Source: Demequina silvatica (lineage in GTDB: Bacteria; Actinomycetota; Actinomycetes; Actinomycetales; Demequinaceae). From it: a stretch of 64,000 bases of DNA. Positions 59,006-64,000 of this stretch are shown here, in pieces (within the stretch, counting starts at the first letter, position 1; every line of letters begins with the position of its first letter). The notes under the pieces were generated by a model. It saw only the letters and a list, made by a program, of their open reading frames with translations, ran no database searches and was not told the DNA's origin. The stretch lies in the NCBI RefSeq assembly GCF_000971215.1, contig NZ_BBMA01000002.1:479111-543110 (forward strand), written 5' to 3'. Made by a program: the position numbers and the translations under genes.

Positions 59006-59942
59006 CCACCTTCATCTGGATGGCGGCCAGGATCGCGACCATGACGAGGATCACGTAGGACAGGGCGGCGCCGTACCCGAAGTTCGGGTTGTTCACGAAC
59101 GACACCTCGTACAGGTAGTGCGACATCGTCATGGTGGTGTTGGCCGGTCCGCCGCGGGTCAGGTTGAACGACTCGTCGAACAGCTGCAGCGTTCCGTTGG
59201 TGGACATGATCACGGTGAGCAGGATCATCGGCTTGAGCTGGGGGACCGTCACGGAGAAGAACGTGCGGATGGGTCCCGCGCCGTCCATCTTGGCCGCCTC
59301 GAGCGTGGTCGGGTCGATGTTCTGCAGGCCCGCCAGGTAGAAGATCATGTTGTAGCCGGTCCAGCGCCACAGCAGGCCCAGGATGATCACCATGCGCGCG
59401 GTGTCGGTGTTGCCCAGCCAGTTGACGGGTCCGTCGATGAGGTTGAGCGCGAGGAGCCAGTCGTTGACCAGGCCGTCCGTCGCGAAGATGGTGCGGAACA
59501 CCAGCGAGTACGAGACCAGCGAGATCGCCGCCGGCAGGAAGATCGCGGTGCGCCAGAAGCCCTTGAACTTGAGGCGCGGGTTGTTGAGGATGTTCGCGAG
59601 GATCAGCGCCGTGACCAGCATGAGCGGCACCTGGATCGCGAGGTACAGCAGCGTGGTGCCGACCGTCATCTTGAAGATCTCGTCCTCAAGCATGCGCGTG
59701 TAGTTGAACCACAGCGGGTCGGCGAAGTCGAGCGCGGAGCCGCGGCCCGTCTTGAAGGACAGGATCAGCGCCTGGAACATCGGCCAGAACATCATGATGC
59801 CGATGAGGATCGCTGCCGGCAGCAGGAACGCCCAGCCGGTGAGGCTGCGGCGGCGGGCGGCCGGGGAGGGCTTGATCTTGGGGCCCTTGGACTTCTTCTT
59901 GGGGGCGCGGTCGGGGACCACCACCGGAGTCATCGTCGACAC
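58989..59942 (-). CDS. Sugar ABC transporter permease (MalF type)
   Basis: A 317-residue membrane protein with a basic N-terminus (PDRAPKKKSKGPKIKPSPAA), first helix WAFLLPAAILIGIMMFWPMF and the EAA motif DPTTLEAAKMDGAGPIRTFF. Six helices in all. It forms the membrane channel with the MalG-type partner that overlaps it. Confidence 0.92.
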   Translation of the reverse strand: MSTMTPVVVPDRAPKKKSKGPKIKPSPAARRRSLTGWAFLLPAAILIGIMMFWPMFQALILSFKTGRGSALDFADPLWFNYTRMLEDEIFKMTVGTTLLYLAIQVPLMLVTALILANILNNPRLKFKGFWRTAIFLPAAISLVSYSLVFRTIFATDGLVNDWLLALNLIDGPVNWLGNTDTARMVIILGLLWRWTGYNMIFYLAGLQNIDPTTLEAAKMDGAGPIRTFFSVTVPQLKPMILLTVIMSTNGTLQLFDESFNLTRGGPANTTMTMSHYLYEVSFVNNPNFGYGAALSYVILVMVAILAAIQMKVGDKRD

Positions 59943-59963
59943 GGTTCTCTCCCTGATTGGTGC

Positions 59964-59995
59964 GGGAGGGGGCCGGCCGGAACCGGCCCCCTCCC
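59964..59995 (-). terminator. Hairpin between binding-protein and permease genes
   Basis: Perfect 13-nt arms GGGAGGGGGCCGG and CCGGCCCCCTCCC around CCGGAA, 15 nt after the binding-protein stop. Such hairpins usually stabilise the upstream message or lower expression of the permeases, giving excess binding protein. Confidence 0.7.
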
Positions 59996-60009
59996 TATCC
60001 GAGATGGTG

Positions 60010-61323
60010 TCAGTTCATCGCGAACTCGACGGTGGACTGCGCCTCGCCGAGCGCCGTGGCCGCGTCGGCCCCGCCCATGATCTGAGTGATCGCGGCACCC
60101 ACCGCGTCACGCGCCTCGTAGTAGTAGGCGCCGGTGTTGTTGGACGGCACGCCCGCCGCGAAGGACAGGACATCCGCGTAGATGGCCTGGCCGCCGAAGA
60201 ACTCCTGCGGCTCGGCGTAGACCTCGGAGTCGCCGGCCGGGAGCCAGTTGGCCACCGCGCCCGCACCCGGGAGGATCGTGTCGTACAGCTCGGTGGAGCC
60301 GGCGAACGTCGCGGACAGGAAGTCCTCGGCGAGCGCCACGTCGGCGTTCGAGCTCACGGCCCACGAGGAGCCGCCGTTGGCGGAGAAGTGGGTCGCACCG
60401 TCGACGTCGACCGACGGCAGGTTGGTGACGCCCCACATGCCGGCCTGGTCCTCCGCGGTCTGGATGGAGCCGGAGATCCACACGCCGTTGATGGTGCTCG
60501 CGACGTTGCCGTTGACGATCGACGCGATGTACTCGTCCCACGAGTTGACCTCGAGGTAGATGCCCTTCTCGACCATCTCCGAGTACAGCTCGATCGAGGT
60601 CGAGAGCGCCTCGTTGTCGGTGATGGTGGGGTTGCCCTCGTCGTCGAAGAGGCTCTGGCCCGCCGACTGCAGCATCATGAGGATGGTGTCGGGCTCGCCG
60701 GCGATGCCGGACAGCATGGGCTTGCCGGTGGCCTCGAGGACCTGCTCGCCGAGGGCGATGTACTCGTCCCAGGTGATGTCGGTGAAGTCGTCCAGCGTGA
60801 GGCCGGCCTCCTCGAGGATGTCGGTGCGCATCGCGTTGATCGCGGTGCCCGCGTCGAACGGCACGCCGTAGTTGGCGCCGTCGATGGTCGAGTACGCGGT
60901 GACGCCCTCGGGGAACTCGTCGAACGCGACCGACGAGTCGGTGATGTCCGTGAAGAGGTCCGGGTAGTTGATGACGTTCTTCTGGAACGCGTTGTTCTGC
61001 ATGAGGAAGATGTCGGGCAGCTCCTCGAACTCCTGCGACTGCGCGAGGGTGGTGAGCTTGGTCTGCAGGTCCTCCCACGTCACCTCCTGGATGTCCAGGG
61101 TGAAGTCGGGGTGCTCCGCCTGGTAGACCTTCTCGGCCTCCTGGAGCGCGTAGATGTTGAACGCCGGGTCCCACGCCCACACGGTGAGCGAGTTGCCCAT
61201 GGGCTCGTCGCCGCCCGCGTCGCCGCTGGCGCCTTCGTTGCTGTCGCCGCCCGAGCAGGCCGCGAGGGTGAGTGCGAAAGTGGCCGTGGCCGCGAGGGCC
61301 ATTCCGGTCCGGAGCTTCTTCAT
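60010..61323 (-). CDS. Sugar ABC transporter substrate-binding lipoprotein
   Basis: A 437-residue family 1 binding protein: signal peptide with lipobox LAAC, acylated Cys at residue 23, then a Gly/Ser linker. SLTVWAWDPAFNIYALQEAE, FLMQNNAFQKNVINYPDLF and YGVPFDAGTAINAMRTDIL are typical of MalE/CycB-like proteins. AAGGATGG precedes the ATG. It is the first gene of the operon and captures the sugar for import; galacto-oligosaccharides are inferred from the downstream beta-galactosidases. Confidence 0.93.
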   Translation of the reverse strand: MKKLRTGMALAATATFALTLAACSGGDSNEGASGDAGGDEPMGNSLTVWAWDPAFNIYALQEAEKVYQAEHPDFTLDIQEVTWEDLQTKLTTLAQSQEFEELPDIFLMQNNAFQKNVINYPDLFTDITDSSVAFDEFPEGVTAYSTIDGANYGVPFDAGTAINAMRTDILEEAGLTLDDFTDITWDEYIALGEQVLEATGKPMLSGIAGEPDTILMMLQSAGQSLFDDEGNPTITDNEALSTSIELYSEMVEKGIYLEVNSWDEYIASIVNGNVASTINGVWISGSIQTAEDQAGMWGVTNLPSVDVDGATHFSANGGSSWAVSSNADVALAEDFLSATFAGSTELYDTILPGAGAVANWLPAGDSEVYAEPQEFFGGQAIYADVLSFAAGVPSNNTGAYYYEARDAVGAAITQIMGGADAATALGEAQSTVEFAMN

Positions 61324-61632
61324 TGAGGTCCATCCTTCTGTTCGGCACGCGCCCGGCGTACCGGGCGCACCACGTCGAACGCCCACCGGGTCAAACCGCC
61401 CCCTCGAGCACGGATCCGTCAACGCCGACGCCCCTCGATGAACCGACGTCGTTGCCGTTCCGCACTCCCCGATCAGGGGACTGTTTAGGTGAACATAGCA
61501 AGCGCATCGTCCAACGCCAACCATGAGTTTGTCACGATGCGGTAACGGCACTTTGTCCCGCCAACGGGCTCGTACGGGGCCATGGCGACGTCAACATTCC
61601 TTTCCGCGCGTGATGTAGTTACACTCCGGCGC
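61324..61632. promoter_or_regulatory. Divergent control region of galactoside operon and LacI gene
   Basis: About 310 nt without a gene. Upstream of the LacI gene TACACT (61619-61624 region) lies some 7-8 nt before the ATG, a leaderless-type promoter. Toward the binding-protein gene (minus strand) a TTGCTA ... TAAACA pair is a weak promoter candidate around 61480-61505. GTCAC...GTAAC half-sites near 61536-61552 could be a LacI operator, but the palindrome is poor. Confidence 0.4.
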
Positions 61633-62667
61633 ATGGCGGGCAATGGAGCGCGTGGGGTCCGGAAGACCGGACCGTCGATCGGTGATGTGGCGCGGCTGGC
61701 GGGCGTGTCGGCGCAGACGGTGTCGCGCGTGTCCACCGGCAGGGAGGTGGTCGCGCCGGACACCCGCGAGCGCGTGCTGCGCGCCATGGAGCAGCTCGGC
61801 TACTCGCCCAACCGTGCCGCCCGCGCGCTCCGCGACGGACGCTACGGATCGATCGGGCTGCTCGCCCACCGCTTCGACCGCACCGGCGAAGCGCTCACCA
61901 CCGACGCCGTGCTGCGCGCCGCCGAGGAGCAGGGCTACAGCGTGTCACTCATCACGGTCCACGACGCCGAGTCCGACAAGTGGGAGCCCGCCGCGCGGAG
62001 GCTCGCGGACCAGACCGTCGACGGGCTCATCATCATGCGCGCCGAGGGCGGGCCCGGCGACAGCTTCGCGATGCGGCCGAGCATGCCGGTCGCGGTCTCG
62101 GACTCGCGCCCGCACGGGCGGTTCCCGCGCGTGGCCAGCAACGAGTTCGGCAGCGCCAAGGACGCCGTGTGGCACCTGCTCGACCTGGGTCACCGCACGG
62201 TCCACCACCTGGGCGGGCCCGAGGGCTCGGAGCCCGCGCGCCTGCGCGCCGCCGGATGGAGGGCCGCCCTGCTCGAGGCCGGCATCGCGCCGCCCGCGCC
62301 GATCCTGGGCGACTGGACCGCGGACGCGGGCCACGCGCTGGGGCGGGCCCTCGCGGAGGACCCGGATGTCACCGCGGTGTTCTGCGCCAACGACGAGATG
62401 GCCCTGGGCCTGATCCTCGCGCTGCACGAGTCGGGCAAGCGGGTCCCGCGGGACGTCTCCGTGATCGGCTACGACGGCATCGCGCTCAGCCGCTTCTCCG
62501 TGCCGCCGCTCACCACCATCCAGCAGGACTTCCCGCGGATCGGCGCCGAGCTGGTGCGCATGGTGCTCAGCCAGATCGGCAAGCCGCGGCCCTTCGAGGT
62601 CGCCGACGTAGTGGTGCCGTCGGAGCTGGTGGTGAGGGGCACCACGGGGCCGCCGCCCGAACGCTGA
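61633..62667 (+). CDS. LacI-family regulator
   Basis: A 344-residue repressor. The helix-turn-helix is SIGDVARLAGVSAQTVSRVS with hinge EQLGYSPNRAARALR. The effector domain has SIGLLAHRFDRTGEALTT, AVFCANDEMALGLILAL and VSVIGYDGIALSRF. An in-frame ATG at 61582 would add 17 residues; I prefer 61633 for its spacing to the -10 and the normal family length. Divergent from the sugar operon, it surely controls it, released by a galactoside or galactose. Confidence 0.92.
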   Translation: MAGNGARGVRKTGPSIGDVARLAGVSAQTVSRVSTGREVVAPDTRERVLRAMEQLGYSPNRAARALRDGRYGSIGLLAHRFDRTGEALTTDAVLRAAEEQGYSVSLITVHDAESDKWEPAARRLADQTVDGLIIMRAEGGPGDSFAMRPSMPVAVSDSRPHGRFPRVASNEFGSAKDAVWHLLDLGHRTVHHLGGPEGSEPARLRAAGWRAALLEAGIAPPAPILGDWTADAGHALGRALAEDPDVTAVFCANDEMALGLILALHESGKRVPRDVSVIGYDGIALSRFSVPPLTTIQQDFPRIGAELVRMVLSQIGKPRPFEVADVVVPSELVVRGTTGPPPER

Positions 62668-62716
62668 GGCGAGCGCGGCGAGGCCCCCGACCCGAGCATC
62701 GTCCCTGGTAGGAAGC

Positions 62717-64000
62717 CTAGAGGTCGCGCGCCATGTCCGTGAAGTGGGCGTAGTCCTTACGGAACGCGACCTCGATGGTGTCGGTGGGTCCCGCGCGGTG
62801 CTTGGCGACGATGAAGTCCGCCTCGCCGGGCCGGTTCTCGCGGTCGTAGACGTCCTCGCGGTGGAGCAGGATGACGATGTCGGCGTCCTGCTCGATCGCG
62901 CCGGACTCACGCATGTCGGAGAGCATGGGCTTCTTGTCGCCGCGCTGCTCGGAGCCACGGTTGAGCTGCGAGATCGCGATGACGGGCGCCTCGACCTCCT
63001 TCGCGAGGAGCTTGAGGGCGCGGGAGAACTCGGAGACCTCCTGCTGGCGGGACTCGACCTTGCGGCCCGAGGACATGAGCTGGAGGTAGTCGACCACGAT
63101 CAGCTTGAGGTCGTGCTGCTGCTTGAGGCGGCGGCACTTGGCGCGGATCTCCATGAGCGACATGTTGGGGCTGTCGTCGATGAAGAGCGGGGCCTTCGCG
63201 ATGGACGCGGCGGTCTGCGCGAGCCGCTCCCAGTCGTTGGGACCCATGGGGCCCTTGGTCAGGCTCGACAGCTTGACGCTCGCCTCCGCGGAGAGCATGC
63301 GCTTGGTAATCTCCTCGCGGCTCATCTCGAGCGAGAAGATGACGGCGGTCTTGTTGTGCTTGATCGCGCAGCTGCGCGCGATGTCGAGGCCCAGCGTCGA
63401 CTTTCCGACCGCGGGTCGCGCCGCGATGACCACCATCTGGCCGGGCTGGAGGCCGCCCGTGAGGTCGTCGAGGTCGCGGAAGCCGGTGGGGACGCCGCGC
63501 AGCGAGCCGTCGCGGTTCGAGGCGGCGTCGACCTCCTCGAGGGTGCGCTCCATGACCTCGCCGATCGCGAGGTAGTCCTCGGAGTTGCGGCGCTCGGTCA
63601 CGGCGAAGATCTCGGAGGACGCGGCGTCGACGATCGCGTCGACCTCCGCACCCTCGCCGTCGTAGCCGAGGTTCGCGATGCGCGTGCCGGCCTCGACCAG
63701 CTTGCGCAGGATCGCCTGCTCGCGCACGATCCGCGCGTAGTACCCGGCAGAGGCCGCCGACGGGACCATCGCGATGAGCGTGTGCAGGTACTCGGCGCCG
63801 CCGATCCGCGACAGCTCGCCCTGGCGCTGGAGCTCCGCGCTCACGGTGAGCGCGTCCACGGGGTCGCCGGCGTTGTAGAGCTTCACGGCGACGTCGAAGA
63901 CCGTCTCATGGGCGGGCTTGTAGAAGTCGTCACCGCGGACGGCCTCGATGACGTCCGCCATGGCGTCCTTGGACAGCATCATGGCGCCCAGCACGCTCTG
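62717..64000 (-). CDS. dnaB: Replicative DNA helicase DnaB (5' part outside window)
   Basis: The last 428 codons of the gene; the frame runs off the right edge. The N-terminal helical domain (LGAMMLSKDAMADVIEAV, FYKPAHETVFDVAVKLY) is almost complete. The RecA-like domain has GVPTGFRDLDDLTGGLQPGQ, Walker A ARPAVGKST, Walker B-region LIVVDYLQLMSS and the EVEAPVIAISQLNRGSEQR loop with the Arg finger region. No intein is present at the usual Walker or H4 sites. It unwinds DNA at the fork. Convergent with the LacI gene; one dispersed motif copy lies in the gap. Confidence 0.96.
   Translation of the reverse strand, partial: QSVLGAMMLSKDAMADVIEAVRGDDFYKPAHETVFDVAVKLYNAGDPVDALTVSAELQRQGELSRIGGAEYLHTLIAMVPSAASAGYYARIVREQAILRKLVEAGTRIANLGYDGEGAEVDAIVDAASSEIFAVTERRNSEDYLAIGEVMERTLEEVDAASNRDGSLRGVPTGFRDLDDLTGGLQPGQMVVIAARPAVGKSTLGLDIARSCAIKHNKTAVIFSLEMSREEITKRMLSAEASVKLSSLTKGPMGPNDWERLAQTAASIAKAPLFIDDSPNMSLMEIRAKCRRLKQQHDLKLIVVDYLQLMSSGRKVESRQQEVSEFSRALKLLAKEVEAPVIAISQLNRGSEQRGDKKPMLSDMRESGAIEQDADIVILLHREDVYDRENRPGEADFIVAKHRAGPTDTIEVAFRKDYAHFTDMARDL

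Noticed and set aside
1-64000. tRNA, rRNA or CRISPR arrays
   Set aside because: I saw no cloverleaf-like segment with CCA-proximal features, no rRNA signature and no regularly spaced repeats.

Overview
The window is a 64 kb piece of a GC-rich actinobacterial chromosome. Almost every real gene has strongly GC-biased third codon positions, many start with GTG, and several look leaderless (a -10 hexamer 6-7 nt before the start codon). The gene content (LGFP-repeat wall protein, nonulosonate export locus, LacI/ABC/GH clusters, actinobacterial holin-like protein, DnaB) fits a Gram-positive actinobacterium, most likely of the Micrococcales type. I cannot name a species.

Region 1 (1-22 kb) is a surface-glycan locus. 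After an LGFP-repeat secreted protein, about twelve minus-strand genes run from 17.87 kb down to 3.1 kb, mostly with 1-8 nt overlaps. They encode a NeuB-type nonulosonate synthase, a CMP-nonulosonate synthetase fused to a HAD phosphatase, a two-component ABC polysaccharide exporter, several glycosyltransferases including a polysialyltransferase-like one, and three sulfotransferase-like proteins plus one stand-alone fragment of that family. A divergent GT8/MptE-like protein and an OafA-type O-acyltransferase flank it. The simplest reading is a sulfated and acylated nonulosonic-acid polymer (capsule or 'teichulosonic acid') that is made in the cytoplasm and exported by the ABC transporter.

Region 2 (22-33 kb) holds housekeeping and membrane genes: a HisC-like aminotransferase, a holin-like membrane protein, a lipase-like alpha/beta hydrolase with a small partner, purB, a secreted NPCBM-like protein, a MOSC protein, a CPBP protease and a flippase-like protein with a pseudokinase centre. 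A 1 kb lower-GC scar at 28.4-29.4 kb contains an IS3-family transposase remnant.

Region 3 (33-41.8 kb) is a patchwork of small accessory units: NmrA-like protein/TetR/DoxX, VanZ-like, TetR/acetyltransferase/MFS, a ParE-type toxin-antitoxin pair, a dienelactone-hydrolase-like protein, a RibD-like reductase and a small secreted protein.

Region 4 (41.8-50.3 kb) is a self-contained uptake and catabolism cluster. A class III aminotransferase plus DppA/DppB/DppC-type components lie on the minus strand. A TetR regulator, an aldo/keto reductase and a fused DppD-DppF ATPase lie on the plus strand. A candidate shared operator lies before both the aminotransferase and the reductase. The two ends of the cluster carry near-identical terminator-bearing repeats.

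Region 5 (50.3-62.7 kb) has an AztD-like zinc-associated lipoprotein behind a Zur-type box, a MarR/unknown pair, then a galactoside-utilisation operon (sugar ABC transporter, GH2 and GH35 beta-galactosidases) with a divergent LacI regulator. The right edge is the core gene dnaB, truncated by the window.

A dispersed 12-mer (GGGGACGATGCG / CGCATCGTCCCC) recurs about fourteen times on both strands, in different reading frames and between genes. It is the most unexplained sequence-level signal in the window.
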